This document shows positions 8,746 to 17,449 of a stretch of 64,000 nucleotides of DNA, piece by piece (the first letter of the stretch is position 1; each line of letters begins with the position of its first letter). Source of the stretch: Desertivirga brevis (GTDB lineage: Bacteria; Bacteroidota; Bacteroidia; Sphingobacteriales; Sphingobacteriaceae); NCBI RefSeq assembly GCF_017355835.1, contig NZ_JAFEWF010000006.1, positions 62,001 through 126,000 on the forward strand, in the 5' to 3' direction. A program made the position numbers and the translations under genes. The notes beneath the pieces were generated by a model. The model was not told the DNA's origin and made no database searches. It saw nothing but the letters and a program-made list of their open reading frames with translations.

Positions 8746-11553
8746 ATGCCGGTAAAAGGAAATCAGTTTCGGTCAAACAGTTTTAGAGATGAGCAGGGAG
8801 CGGCTAAACCGTCATTCCGCGAGCGCGTCGTTAAAGAGAGAGAGAGAGAGAGAGTAAAGGAGAGGAAAGACGTCTTGCCTTCAATAAATATTGATTATGG
8901 CAGGCTCTACAAGATTACAGGTTTGTTTTTCCTGATAATGTCGCTCTATTTTCTTGTTGCATTTACCTCGTATTTATTTACCTGGGAGGATGATCAAAGC
9001 TTTGTTATTGATGCTAACGGAGGTTGGAACAATCTAATGAAGCCAGTAGAGGAGCTTGAAAGGGCTGGGGTAGTTAATCCGCAGGTTGAGAACTGGCTCG
9101 GGAAGTTCGGTGCTTTACTGTCTCACCAATTTATTTATGAATGGTTTGGGGTTGCTTCTTTCGTATTTATCGGGGTCTTTTTTATCATTGGCTACCGTCT
9201 TCTTTTTAAAGTAAGGCTAGCCTCGGTCTCTAAAACTCTTGGTTATTCCTTCTTTTTACTAATTTTCATTTCCTTAAGTCTGGCCTTCTTTCACGGATTC
9301 CTCTCCGAATATCCACATTTTCTTGAAGGGGAGTTTGGTTTCTGGTCAAACCGTCTGTTACAAGCCCAGATCGGCAATACAGGAACTTTAGGTATTTTGG
9401 CCTTCGCAGGACTTTCTGCCCTCATCATAGCTTATAACATTGACTTTAAAATTCCTAAAAGAGAGAAAAAGGCAGTGCAAACTGTTATTCCTTTCGGCGA
9501 AGAGGATGACCTGGAAGATAATGGGGATGAGCATGATATTGAGAACGAAGATGATTTCAGGACTTCACCTGTAGAATTTCCGGTAAAAGGAAACCGTATC
9601 CTTCATCAGGAGCCGCAGGTGGAGGATCTGCAGCGGCCTTTGAATAGAGAACCATTGCGCCAGGAAAGGATTGCTCCTCCAATTGTATTAGAGCCAGAGA
9701 AAGAGCCTGAATATAGTGTTCCAAAGCCTCCAGTATTTGAAACAGTAATAGGGGCAGGAACAGCTTCTGTTATTGGAGCGAGTGGTGCTGCCGTTCCGCC
9801 AGTTGCTTTTAATTTACCAAAGGAATCGACTAGGGATCTCGAAGTCAATGAAATTCCCGAAGAAGAGCTGCCTGTCTACGAACAGGAACTCAGTTTTGAG
9901 AAACCTGTTGAAGCACCTGTAATTCCCGATAAAGAAACCGAATTAGTTCTTGAAACTATTGTTCCTGATGAGGAACCTGAGCTCGAGATTGCGACAGTAA
10001 CTGAAGAACCTACAGCGAAGAGTTTAGTAGAGCAATTCGGACAGTATGACCCGAAATTAGATTTATCGTCATACAAATACCCTAATCTGGATCTGTTAGA
10101 GAACTACGGAACTAATAAGATCAATGTAAATGCCGAAGAACTTGAAGCCAATAAAAATAAGATCGTTGAAACGCTGAATCATTACAATATCGAAATTGAT
10201 AAGATCAAAGCAACAATAGGTCCTACGGTTACTCTATATGAAATCGTTCCCGCTCCTGGCGTTCGTATTTCCAAAATTAAGAACCTTGAGGACGATATTG
10301 CTTTGAGTCTAGCGGCTTTAGGAATTCGTATCATTGCGCCAATGCCTGGTAAAGGTACTATTGGTATCGAGGTTCCAAACTCTCATCCTGAAATGGTGGC
10401 AATGAGATCTGTACTGGCTACAGACAAGTTCCAGAATGCAGCGATGGATCTTCCGCTTGCTTTAGGGAAAACGATCTCTAATGAAGTCTTTGTAGCCGAT
10501 CTGGCAAAAATGCCTCACTTACTTGTAGCTGGAGCTACGGGACAGGGAAAGTCGGTTGGTATTAACTCTATCCTTGTATCCCTGCTTTATAAAAAGCACC
10601 CTTCTGAATTGAAGTTCGTATTGGTGGATCCGAAGAAAGTAGAGCTGACTTTGTTCAGGAACATCGAGAGGCATTTCCTTGCCAAGCTTCCCGGAGAAGA
10701 GGATGCAATTATTACCGATACCAAGAAGGTAATTAATACACTTAATTCCCTTTGTATTGAAATGGATCAGCGATATGATCTGTTGAAAAATGGGCAGGTT
10801 AGGAATTTAAAGGAGTATAATAACAAATTTATCAACCGCCGATTAAACCCTGAGGAGGGTCACAGGTTCTTACCATTTATAGTGCTGGTAGTTGACGAGT
10901 TTGCAGATTTGATGATGACAGCGGGTAAAGAGGTAGAAACCCCTATTGCGCGCTTAGCTCAGTTAGCACGGGCAGTGGGTATTCACCTTGTGATCGCTAC
11001 TCAACGTCCTTCTGTAAATATCATCACAGGAACAATCAAGGCGAACTTCCCTGCAAGGCTGGCCTTTCGCGTTCTTTCGAAGATTGACTCAAGAACCATC
11101 CTCGACAGCGGTGGTGCAGATCAACTGATAGGTAGAGGAGATATGCTGTTCTCTACAGGTAATGATCTGATACGTTTGCAATGTGCCTTTGTCGATACTC
11201 CTGAAGTTGAGCGTATCTCTGAATATATAGGAGGCCAGAGAGGATACTCATCTGCCTGGATGTTGCCAGAGTATGTGGATGAGAATGGCGAGGGTGGAAG
11301 CGTTAAGGATTTTGATCCAAGCGATCGCGATCCATTGTTTGAAGATGCTGCAAGATTGATCGTGATGCATCAGCAGGGCTCTACGTCCCTAATTCAGCGT
11401 AAGCTTAAATTAGGGTATAACCGGGCAGGCAGGCTGATTGATCAGCTGGAAGCTGCAGGAGTAGTAGGTCCGTTCGAAGGCAGTAAAGCTCGGGAAGTTC
11501 TTATTCCCGATGATTACGCGTTAGAACAGTTTTTTGATAATTTGAATAATTAA
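8746..11553 (+). CDS. ftsK: DNA translocase FtsK/SpoIIIE
   Basis: Septal DNA pump that clears and aligns chromosome termini at division. The 935-residue protein has four predicted membrane segments (about residues 50-240), a long acidic Pro/Glu-rich linker (about 245-430), then the motor. Walker A is GATGQGKS at 596-603 and Walker B is VLVVDEF with Asp717. The C-terminus (SLIQRKLKLGYNRAGRLIDQLE) is the winged-helix gamma domain that reads polar DNA sequences. The N-terminal cytosolic stretch is unusually charged and is encoded partly by an (AG)10 run. The downstream LolA-like gene follows after 37 bases and may be co-transcribed. Confidence 0.96.
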   Translation: MPVKGNQFRSNSFRDEQGAAKPSFRERVVKERERERVKERKDVLPSINIDYGRLYKITGLFFLIMSLYFLVAFTSYLFTWEDDQSFVIDANGGWNNLMKPVEELERAGVVNPQVENWLGKFGALLSHQFIYEWFGVASFVFIGVFFIIGYRLLFKVRLASVSKTLGYSFFLLIFISLSLAFFHGFLSEYPHFLEGEFGFWSNRLLQAQIGNTGTLGILAFAGLSALIIAYNIDFKIPKREKKAVQTVIPFGEEDDLEDNGDEHDIENEDDFRTSPVEFPVKGNRILHQEPQVEDLQRPLNREPLRQERIAPPIVLEPEKEPEYSVPKPPVFETVIGAGTASVIGASGAAVPPVAFNLPKESTRDLEVNEIPEEELPVYEQELSFEKPVEAPVIPDKETELVLETIVPDEEPELEIATVTEEPTAKSLVEQFGQYDPKLDLSSYKYPNLDLLENYGTNKINVNAEELEANKNKIVETLNHYNIEIDKIKATIGPTVTLYEIVPAPGVRISKIKNLEDDIALSLAALGIRIIAPMPGKGTIGIEVPNSHPEMVAMRSVLATDKFQNAAMDLPLALGKTISNEVFVADLAKMPHLLVAGATGQGKSVGINSILVSLLYKKHPSELKFVLVDPKKVELTLFRNIERHFLAKLPGEEDAIITDTKKVINTLNSLCIEMDQRYDLLKNGQVRNLKEYNNKFINRRLNPEEGHRFLPFIVLVVDEFADLMMTAGKEVETPIARLAQLARAVGIHLVIATQRPSVNIITGTIKANFPARLAFRVLSKIDSRTILDSGGADQLIGRGDMLFSTGNDLIRLQCAFVDTPEVERISEYIGGQRGYSSAWMLPEYVDENGEGGSVKDFDPSDRDPLFEDAARLIVMHQQGSTSLIQRKLKLGYNRAGRLIDQLEAAGVVGPFEGSKAREVLIPDDYALEQFFDNLNN
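8835..8854. repeat. (AG)10 dinucleotide run inside ftsK
   Basis: Twenty bases of pure AG repeat at codons about 30-36 of ftsK, encoding alternating Arg-Glu. Gain or loss of one unit would shift the reading frame near the start of an important division gene. Confidence 0.95.
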
Positions 11554-11590
11554 AACACTCATTAATAATATACACACATAGAAAAACGAA

Positions 11591-12241
11591 ATGAAAAAAT
11601 ACATTCTTAGTGCTTTAGTTGTTGTTGGATCGGTGGTAAGCGTTTTAGCACAAACAGATGCAAAGGCTAAACAAATTCTAAGTGAAGTAAGTAAGAAATA
11701 CCGTTCATACGATGTTATAAAAACTGATTTCACTTTCACTCTTGATAATCCTCAGGCTAAAATTAAAGAAACACAGTCGGGAACCCTATACGCAAAAGCT
11801 AAATCTAACAAGTATAAGGTGGTGATGAAGGGACAGGATCTGATCAGTGACGGTAAAACGCAATGGACCTACTTGAAGAATGAAAAAGAAGTTCAGGTTA
11901 ACGATGTTGATAATAGTCCCAATGCGATAAACCCTGCGAAGATCTTTACCATCTACGAAAAGGGATTCAAATATCTTTACACGGGAGATGTTAAAGTTGC
12001 TGGGAAAACTCAGCATGTGATCGATCTTTCTCCTGTTGATACAAAGCGTTCTTTTTTCAAGGTGCGTTTGAATGTTGATAAGGCTACCAAGCAGATCAGC
12101 AATGCTATTATCTTCGATAAGAACGGAAATAAGTATACTTACGCTATCAAAGCGTTTTCCCCGAACGTAAAAGTTCCTGAATCAACCTTTGCTTTCGACG
12201 CCAAAAAATATCCTGGTGTAAGTATTGAAGATCTGCGATAA
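11591..12241 (+). CDS. LolA-like periplasmic outer-membrane lipoprotein carrier
   Basis: A 216-residue exported protein. Residues 1-20 form a signal peptide ending VLAQ. The mature part has the LolA-like pattern: SEVSKKYRSYDVIKTDFTF, repeated beta strands, GTLYAKAKSNKYKV, QWTYLKNEKEVQVND and a C-terminal TFAFDAKKYPGVSIEDLR. LolA shuttles lipoproteins from the LolCDE complex to the outer membrane; assignment is by sequence pattern and is shared by Bacteroidetes proteins annotated as outer membrane lipoprotein carrier. It lies directly after ftsK, a neighbourhood also seen for lolA in proteobacteria. A strong terminator follows. Confidence 0.85.
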   Translation: MKKYILSALVVVGSVVSVLAQTDAKAKQILSEVSKKYRSYDVIKTDFTFTLDNPQAKIKETQSGTLYAKAKSNKYKVVMKGQDLISDGKTQWTYLKNEKEVQVNDVDNSPNAINPAKIFTIYEKGFKYLYTGDVKVAGKTQHVIDLSPVDTKRSFFKVRLNVDKATKQISNAIIFDKNGNKYTYAIKAFSPNVKVPESTFAFDAKKYPGVSIEDLR

Positions 12242-12259
12242 ACAAAAATTAAATATTGT

Positions 12260-12287
12260 AAAAAGCGGTAGGCAACTATCGCTTTTT
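12260..12287 (+). terminator. Intrinsic terminator after the lolA-like gene
   Basis: A 12-bp stem (12260-12271 with 12276-12287, one G-U pair) and a GCAA tetraloop, flanked by A-run and U-run, 18 bases past the stop. It could work in both directions. Confidence 0.85.
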
Positions 12288-12333
12288 CTATTTCTACACC
12301 TTGGGTATAAACCTTTATTTTTATTTTTGGAGA

Positions 12334-12609
12334 ATGGCCCTTACATATACACAGTATACGCTCGAAAAACTTGAACTCCTGCTGAAGGCTTTAGACTATA
12401 AAGTGCGTTATGAGAAAGGTAGTTTTAAAACCGGTGCTTGCGTGATAGAGAGCAGCAGGGTAGTAGTTGTAAATAAGTTCTCAACTATCGAGAGCAAAAT
12501 CCTTTCTCTTGTAACATTGCTCCAACAAATTCAGGTTGATGAGAGTTTGTTAGACGAGAAGCAGATCGCTTTTCTGGCTTCATTAAAACAAACTACCTTA
12601 CAACTGTGA
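12334..12609 (+). CDS. Conserved hypothetical protein, 91 aa
   Basis: Small cytosolic protein of unknown function. I use the ATG at 12334 (MALTYTQYTLEKLELLL), preceded by GGAG; the upstream TTG at 12301 has no support. Residues 10-75 read KLELLLKALDYKVRYEKGSFKTGACVIESSRVVVVNK, a short alpha/beta pattern. It overlaps the GTG of the metallo-hydrolase by four bases, indicating translational coupling, so it probably acts in the same process as that hydrolase or simply shares its operon. Confidence 0.75.
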   Translation: MALTYTQYTLEKLELLLKALDYKVRYEKGSFKTGACVIESSRVVVVNKFSTIESKILSLVTLLQQIQVDESLLDEKQIAFLASLKQTTLQL

Positions 12610-13367
12610 AAATAACATTTCTAGGGACGGGCACATCGCAGGGAGTACCTGTTATTGGATGCGAATGTTCCGTTTGTACCTCTCCAGATTCTAAAGACAA
12701 ACGCCTGCGGGTTTCTGTATTACTTGAAATAGACGATAAGGTTATTGTAATTGACAGTGGTCCCGACTTCAGGTACCAGATGTTAAGAGCTGGTGTAAAG
12801 CGGTTGGATGCTATTCTTTTTACACACGAACATAAGGACCATATTGCAGGGCTTGATGATGTTCGAGCGTTTAATTATTTTCAGCAGCAGGCCATGGAAG
12901 TATATGCTCACAAGCGTGTGCAAGAGAGTTTGATAAGAGAATTCTATTATGCCTTTGCCTCTGTTAAATACCCTGGTGTACCCTTGATCAACCTCAATGA
13001 AATCAGGAATGCTCCATTTAAGGTTGAAGGAATTGAGGTTATACCGGTAGAAGTAATGCATTACAAGCTACCTGTATTTGGATTTAGAATAGGAGATTTC
13101 TCTTACATCACAGACGCAAAAACAATCAGCCAAGAGGAAAAGGAAAAGCTGAAGGGCTCGAAGGTATTAGTGGTAAATGCTCTTCAAAAAGAAAAGCATA
13201 TTTCCCACTTTACCTTAGACGAAGCGATCGCATTCGCAACTGAAATAAAGGCTGATAAAACCTATTTTACGCATATGAGCCATCGGTTAGGCCGGCACGA
13301 GGAGATCTCGCACGAACTGCCTGATTGTATTCAGCTAGCCTATGACGGACTTATCCTCGACTTGTAA
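12606..13367 (+). CDS. MBL-fold metallo-hydrolase, PhnP/RNase Z-like
   Basis: A 253-residue cytosolic metallo-beta-lactamase-fold enzyme. The start GTG overlaps the preceding stop. The metal site is THEHKDH (His74, His76, Asp78, His79), with further ligands in VMHYKLP, YITDAKT and the C-terminal THMSHRLG. An extra Cys cluster (Cys19, Cys21, Cys24 in GCECSVC) is typical of the PhnP-like branch that hydrolyses cyclic phosphodiesters. Bacteroidetes members are usually called MBL-fold metallo-hydrolase and the substrate is not known; no phn genes are nearby. Confidence 0.85.
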   Translation: MKITFLGTGTSQGVPVIGCECSVCTSPDSKDKRLRVSVLLEIDDKVIVIDSGPDFRYQMLRAGVKRLDAILFTHEHKDHIAGLDDVRAFNYFQQQAMEVYAHKRVQESLIREFYYAFASVKYPGVPLINLNEIRNAPFKVEGIEVIPVEVMHYKLPVFGFRIGDFSYITDAKTISQEEKEKLKGSKVLVVNALQKEKHISHFTLDEAIAFATEIKADKTYFTHMSHRLGRHEEISHELPDCIQLAYDGLILDL

Positions 13368-13372
13368 ATTAT

Positions 13373-13597
13373 TTATTCAAGGTTGTCAACACCCTGGTCT
13401 GAATCCTGTTCATTCAGATCATTATGACCATCTTCCAGATCCCCGTAAGTTTCCTCGTAATCATCATCGTCTTCAGGTTCTTCATCTTCATCACCGTTTG
13501 GGTAAGATGCTTGCGGCTCTAGGTTATTGTAGTTTTCATCGCTTTCTTTAGCAGAATAAACAAGCTGGTTTTCTTTTTCTAATACTGGCAGTTTCAT
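13373..13597 (-). CDS. Small highly acidic protein, 74 aa
   Basis: A hydrophilic, very acidic protein: residues 35-70 are nearly all Asp, Glu, Asn, Tyr and Gly. It resembles no catalytic family. No signal peptide or membrane segment. Probably intrinsically disordered; two similar hydrophilic genes lie at 14.9-15.35 kb. It is convergent with the metallo-hydrolase with five bases between stops. Function unknown. Confidence 0.6.
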   Translation of the reverse strand: MKLPVLEKENQLVYSAKESDENYNNLEPQASYPNGDEDEEPEDDDDYEETYGDLEDGHNDLNEQDSDQGVDNLE

Positions 13598-13853
13598 AGC
13601 AAATCTTTAGGTACTTTAAACTTTTGCGGCGAGGACAAGGCTAATCAGTGAAAGCTCTGTGATCTCGAGTTTTATAGGTAACTAAAATAGGCCTTTGCAG
13701 GTTTTATAAATCTTTCGTCATATTTATGCCTCTGATAATCTGTTGTTTCCAAAACGAGGGGCATAGTTTTTGAACTTAAAAGCCTGAATTTTGTTAACTT
13801 AACAGTTTTCCTTATAATGGAATGATAGAAGTCATTTCCTAACAAAATAATTA
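13598..13853. other. Gene-free interval upstream of the desaturase
   Basis: No gene, structured RNA or repeat recognised. It must hold the promoter of the minus-strand acidic protein as well as upstream sequence for the desaturase. Confidence 0.5.
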
Positions 13854-13861
13854 TATATTTG
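13854..13861 (+). promoter_or_regulatory. Candidate -7 box for the acyl-ACP desaturase
   Basis: TATATTTG, an exact TAnnTTTG match, 18 bases before the start codon. No clear -33 element. Confidence 0.5.
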
Positions 13862-13879
13862 GCCTTTTGAATTAGTAAG

Positions 13880-14863
13880 ATGAATATAAGTTACGGAGCA
13901 CGAAGAGAAGTAATGAAGCATATTGAGAAATATATGCTCGATAATATGCATACGTATCTTAAACCTATTGATACAATTTGGCAACCTACAGATTACCTTC
14001 CTGACGCAAGCAGGGAAGACTTTTTTGATGAAGTTAAGGAACTACAGGAAAGAGCCAAAGCATTACCATACGATCTGTTTGCTGTTTTAATTGGAGATAC
14101 TATAACTGAAGAAGCACTACCAACTTACGAGTCGTGGTTAGCAACAGTAGAAGGTGTGTCAAATGATGAAGAAGGTGGTTGGATGAAGTGGTTACGGCAT
14201 TGGACGGCGGAGGAAAATCGCCATGGTGATCTTCTGAACAAATATCTTTACCTGTCTGGCCGTGTAGATATGCGGAAGATGGAGATTTCCACTCAGTATT
14301 TAATTGCCGATGGTTTCGACATTGGAACCGACAGAGATCCTTACAGGAATTTTATTTATACAAGTTTTCAGGAATTAGCCACTAATATCTCACACCGCAG
14401 GGTAGCTTCGCTAGCTAAAAAGAGTGGTGATGGTTTGTTATCAAAAATGTGCGGAGTGATCGCCGGTGATGAGGCACGCCATGCTAAAGCGTACATGGAT
14501 TTTATTACCCAGGTTTTCACTGTTGATCAAAGTGAAGCTATGATCGCTTTTGAGGACATGATGCGTAAAAAGATCGTTATGCCAGCGCATTTCCTTCGTG
14601 AAATAGGGCAAAAGGCAGGCGATGCATTTGAACATTTTGCTGATGCGGCCCAACGTCTTGGGGTATACACAGCCATGGACTATGTAGAGATCTTACAGGA
14701 TTTAATTAAGGAATGGAAGATTGAGAATATTGGTGATTTGAACGATGCAGGTGAAAGAGCTCGCGATTACATTATGAAGTTGCCAGCCCGTTTAACAAGG
14801 ATTGCAGAGCGAATGAAAGGCCAAACAGCCGAATATCAGTTTAGCTGGATTCACGCTATGTAA
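13880..14863 (+). CDS. Acyl-ACP desaturase (ferritin-like di-iron)
   Basis: A soluble 327-residue acyl-[acyl-carrier-protein] desaturase of the plant stearoyl-ACP type, introducing a double bond in saturated acyl chains with O2 and ferredoxin. The two di-iron motifs are EENRHGD (Glu111, Glu112, His115) and DEARHAK (Asp197, Glu198, His201), embedded in long helices. A second, membrane-type desaturase lies at 61.8 kb. Preceded by an exact -7 box and followed by a bidirectional terminator, so it is a single-gene unit. Confidence 0.93.
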   Translation: MNISYGARREVMKHIEKYMLDNMHTYLKPIDTIWQPTDYLPDASREDFFDEVKELQERAKALPYDLFAVLIGDTITEEALPTYESWLATVEGVSNDEEGGWMKWLRHWTAEENRHGDLLNKYLYLSGRVDMRKMEISTQYLIADGFDIGTDRDPYRNFIYTSFQELATNISHRRVASLAKKSGDGLLSKMCGVIAGDEARHAKAYMDFITQVFTVDQSEAMIAFEDMMRKKIVMPAHFLREIGQKAGDAFEHFADAAQRLGVYTAMDYVEILQDLIKEWKIENIGDLNDAGERARDYIMKLPARLTRIAERMKGQTAEYQFSWIHAM

Positions 14864-14869
14864 AATATA

Positions 14870-14896
14870 AAAAAAGGAGGCTTAGCCTCCTTTTTT
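14870..14896. terminator. Bidirectional intrinsic terminator
   Basis: GGAGGC (14876-14881) pairs with GCCTCC (14885-14890) around a TTA loop, extended by A-run and T-run on the two sides. It serves the desaturase on the plus strand and the converging small-protein operon on the minus strand. Confidence 0.9.
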
Positions 14897-14898
14897 GT

Positions 14899-15138
14899 TT
14901 AATTATCATTTCTAGGATCTTTCTCCTCAAGGATATTATTTTCGCCGCCTTCGCTACTTTCGTTATAGCTTCCTGCAGGAAATCCTTCATTTTCTTTTTT
15001 TTGCTGTTCCTGGTCTTCTTCAGAAGTGCCTCCATAAGAAACTTTACCTTCTTTAGAATCTGGATTTCCTTCAATTCCGGATGTTTGGTTTGAAGATGCA
15101 GAGCCTTGCTCCTGATCTTCATGCGAGTTCAATGACAT
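14899..15138 (-). CDS. Hydrophilic hypothetical protein, 79 aa
   Basis: Strongly hydrophilic (Glu, Ser, Asn, Gln, Gly) with no hydrophobic core, likely disordered. The ATG at 15138 lies six bases after the stop of the next gene upstream, so both are read as one operon. Such proteins are frequent in Sphingobacteriaceae and often linked with stress or general expression, but no function can be read from this sequence. An overlapping frame at 14856-15122 is judged a shadow. Confidence 0.6.
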   Translation of the reverse strand: MSLNSHEDQEQGSASSNQTSGIEGNPDSKEGKVSYGGTSEEDQEQQKKENEGFPAGSYNESSEGGENNILEEKDPRNDN

Positions 15139-15144
15139 GTTTTT

Positions 15145-15351
15145 TTAAGATTGATTATCGAGTGCATCAGATTTGTACTCTTCGTTTTCTTCAGTACCTT
15201 TTTCCCACACAGGCGAGTTACCATCTTCTGTAGGATTAGGATTTATTCCATTGCCGTTAGCGTGGTTGGTGATGAATTGCTCGGCTCTTGCCCCCGCTTT
15301 GTCTTTTAACTCTTCGGGAAGATCTTGCTTTATTTTTTCTCTTTCAGACAT
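15145..15351 (-). CDS. Hydrophilic hypothetical protein, 68 aa
   Basis: First gene of a two-gene operon with the 79-aa protein. The N-terminal half (MSEREKIKQDLPEELKDKAG) is charged and helical; the C-terminal half is acidic and probably disordered. It ends six bases before the next ATG. No known domain recognised. Confidence 0.6.
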   Translation of the reverse strand: MSEREKIKQDLPEELKDKAGARAEQFITNHANGNGINPNPTEDGNSPVWEKGTEENEEYKSDALDNQS

Positions 15352-15526
15352 AATAGGTAGAATGTTACTACCAGTTAGAGCAAGTTATGTGCCTGTTTTA
15401 AATAGGCGAAGATGTAGTAGTGATGGTTTTAGTGGTTGGTTGGTGAATTAGCCCCGGAAGATTGACGGTCCGGAGCTAAGCCAAGAATATCATTATGGAA
15501 ATAATAATGACAAGGAGAGCAATCTT

Positions 15527-16495
15527 TTATTGCTGCTGCTGCTGTTGTTGCATCATTTCCAGATGTTGCTGGAAACTATTAACCGGAAAAGTGCCGGAAG
15601 ATATTACTACGGGAATGGTTTCAGGTTCTTTTTCTTTTTCCTCTTCTTCGTTACCATAAGATACGGTTACACGTACCTCCAATTTGTGTTCTGCTCCTCC
15701 TTTATATACGCCTTTTACCGGTGTACAATCAGGAAAGTTGCGGCCTACTGCAAGGCGAACATGAGTTTCATTTGCCACACAATTATTTGTCGGGTCAAAG
15801 CCTAACCACCCGTAGTTAGGAATATATGCCTCTGCCCATGCATGGGTAGCACCTTCACCTCTCATTCCGTTCTTATGGGGACATATATATCCGCTCACAT
15901 ACCTTGCAGGAATGTGCCTTAGGCGAAGCATAACCAGTAGGATATGAGCAAAGTCCTGACACACCCCGGCTCTCAGTTTCCAAATCTGATCGAGGGTAGT
16001 TTCTACTGTCGTAATTCCGGGAATGTATTTGAAGTTTTCGAATACGTATTTGGTAAAGCGCTTAGCAAGATCAAAAGGTGTTTCCTCCTGTATATCTCCT
16101 TCAGTTAAAGTAGCCTTCAACTCATCCAGGCCCTCGAAATGTTCTTGTTTAAGGTAGTCTACATATGGAATGTTGTGTTTTATCCTGTCAAGAACCTCCC
16201 ATTGTTCATTTGCAAAAATATCATCAAGAGGAAGGGGCCGGGGCGTAGTTACAACTTGCAGCTTAGATATAATGAGTAGTTCAGAATGAGGTTCGCAATG
16301 TGTAAACGTTCCTACTTCGTTCCCATAATAATCTTTATATACCTCTACAGGGGGATCTCCACTGATCTTAAGATCATGTCTTAAAACCTCCTGATACTCA
16401 TCGTTCACCGGAAATAGCACAATCTGGTTGGCACTATCCCTAACCGGTGTTTTGTAAGTATACTTCGTGGTATGCTTAATTTTAAATTTTGGCAT
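15527..16495 (-). CDS. Transglutaminase-like protease-fold protein
   Basis: A 322-residue protein with the bacterial transglutaminase-like N-terminal region (residues 1-80) and the transglutaminase-like catalytic core: Cys179 in RAGVCQDFAH, His218 in ATHAWAEAY and Asp234 in WLGFDPTNN. No signal peptide. It is third in an operon after the ATP-grasp and alpha-E genes (five-base gap to the latter), the well-known conserved triad proposed to make or modify a peptide or isopeptide-linked product; the substrate is unknown. The C-terminus is a polyglutamine tail of seven Gln after Met-Met, encoded by mixed CAG/CAA codons. Confidence 0.9.
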   Translation of the reverse strand: MPKFKIKHTTKYTYKTPVRDSANQIVLFPVNDEYQEVLRHDLKISGDPPVEVYKDYYGNEVGTFTHCEPHSELLIISKLQVVTTPRPLPLDDIFANEQWEVLDRIKHNIPYVDYLKQEHFEGLDELKATLTEGDIQEETPFDLAKRFTKYVFENFKYIPGITTVETTLDQIWKLRAGVCQDFAHILLVMLRLRHIPARYVSGYICPHKNGMRGEGATHAWAEAYIPNYGWLGFDPTNNCVANETHVRLAVGRNFPDCTPVKGVYKGGAEHKLEVRVTVSYGNEEEEKEKEPETIPVVISSGTFPVNSFQQHLEMMQQQQQQQ

Positions 16496-16500
16496 GTGTA

Positions 16501-17436
16501 TTACGAATATGCGAAATATTGTCCGTTTACCGAATTCCCTATTGAATACAAATCCTTCTTAATGGAGTAAAGGTAGTTGTGAAGCCCTTCTTCCTGAATT
16601 GTTTCTATAGTACTATACTTGATTCTGCTGTACAATCTTCCGATTAGAAATGAAAGCTCTTTAACGTCGGAAATGGTATTATTATTCTTTAACCGCTCAA
16701 AGTAGCGGTTGATATGTCCTACTGAATAAACTACAGATCTTGGAAAATCACTGTTAAGTACAACCATCTCCAGTACATTTTCTGCCTCAAATCCCTGTCT
16801 GTAGGTTTTTAAATAAAGTTCGTGCCCCCCGATAGACAGAAGCAAGTGCTTCCAATAAGTTGTATCTGTTAATAGGTCAGGATTATGATCAATGGTTCCG
16901 AACTTACTATCAAGGATATCAATACTTTGAATACTGCGCTCAAGATATTTACCGATATTCATAAAGCTTCGTCCTTCTCCTCTTTCCATGGTCACCTCTG
17001 CTGTGCCATAATAGAGCATTACTTGCTTGATCAGGATATCAAGCGCCGAGATTGGATCATCTTTACGGAAAGCCGCAATGAGGCGAGGATCTTTTACCAG
17101 GTGGTAATATTCATTGAGGCATTGCCACAAGTCCTTAGTAATGTGGTCCTGTACACTTCTTGCATTCTCCCTGGCCAGGGTGATGATGTTAGTAACAGAA
17201 TTAGCATTTTCTTTTCCTGCAATCAGGTATAATAGTACTTCACGGCTGTTGTACTCCATTTGCTGGACATATTGTTTCTCCAATCCGGTATAGATCTTAA
17301 TAATAGGTTTCCAGGAAAATTCTGAAATAGAATCCTGGGAGGATGCGTAATAGATCTTCAACATCCTTAAAATACCATCACTACGTTCAACGTAGCGACT
17401 TAACCAATATAAATTTGCTGCAACCCTGCTTAACAT
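16501..17436 (-). CDS. Alpha-E domain protein (DUF403)
   Basis: A 311-residue all-helical protein starting MLSRVAANLYWLSRYVERS, the typical alpha-E opening. It is the middle gene of the ATP-grasp / alpha-E / transglutaminase operon, with 13 bases to the ATP-grasp stop. Biochemical role is not established; in the published comparative genomics of amide-ligase operons it is always linked to the circularly permuted ATP-grasp. No membrane segment. Confidence 0.93.
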   Translation of the reverse strand: MLSRVAANLYWLSRYVERSDGILRMLKIYYASSQDSISEFSWKPIIKIYTGLEKQYVQQMEYNSREVLLYLIAGKENANSVTNIITLARENARSVQDHITKDLWQCLNEYYHLVKDPRLIAAFRKDDPISALDILIKQVMLYYGTAEVTMERGEGRSFMNIGKYLERSIQSIDILDSKFGTIDHNPDLLTDTTYWKHLLLSIGGHELYLKTYRQGFEAENVLEMVVLNSDFPRSVVYSVGHINRYFERLKNNNTISDVKELSFLIGRLYSRIKYSTIETIQEEGLHNYLYSIKKDLYSIGNSVNGQYFAYS

Positions 17437-17449
17437 GTATGTTTAAAGT

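Noticed and set aside
12322..12329. TATTTTTG as promoter of the 12334 gene
   Set aside because: It is four bases before the start and overlaps the GGAG ribosome-binding-like sequence; a chance match in a T-run is more likely.
14856..15122. Basic 88-aa frame on the minus strand
   Set aside because: Overlaps the hydrophilic 79-aa gene in another frame and runs through the terminator at 14870-14896.
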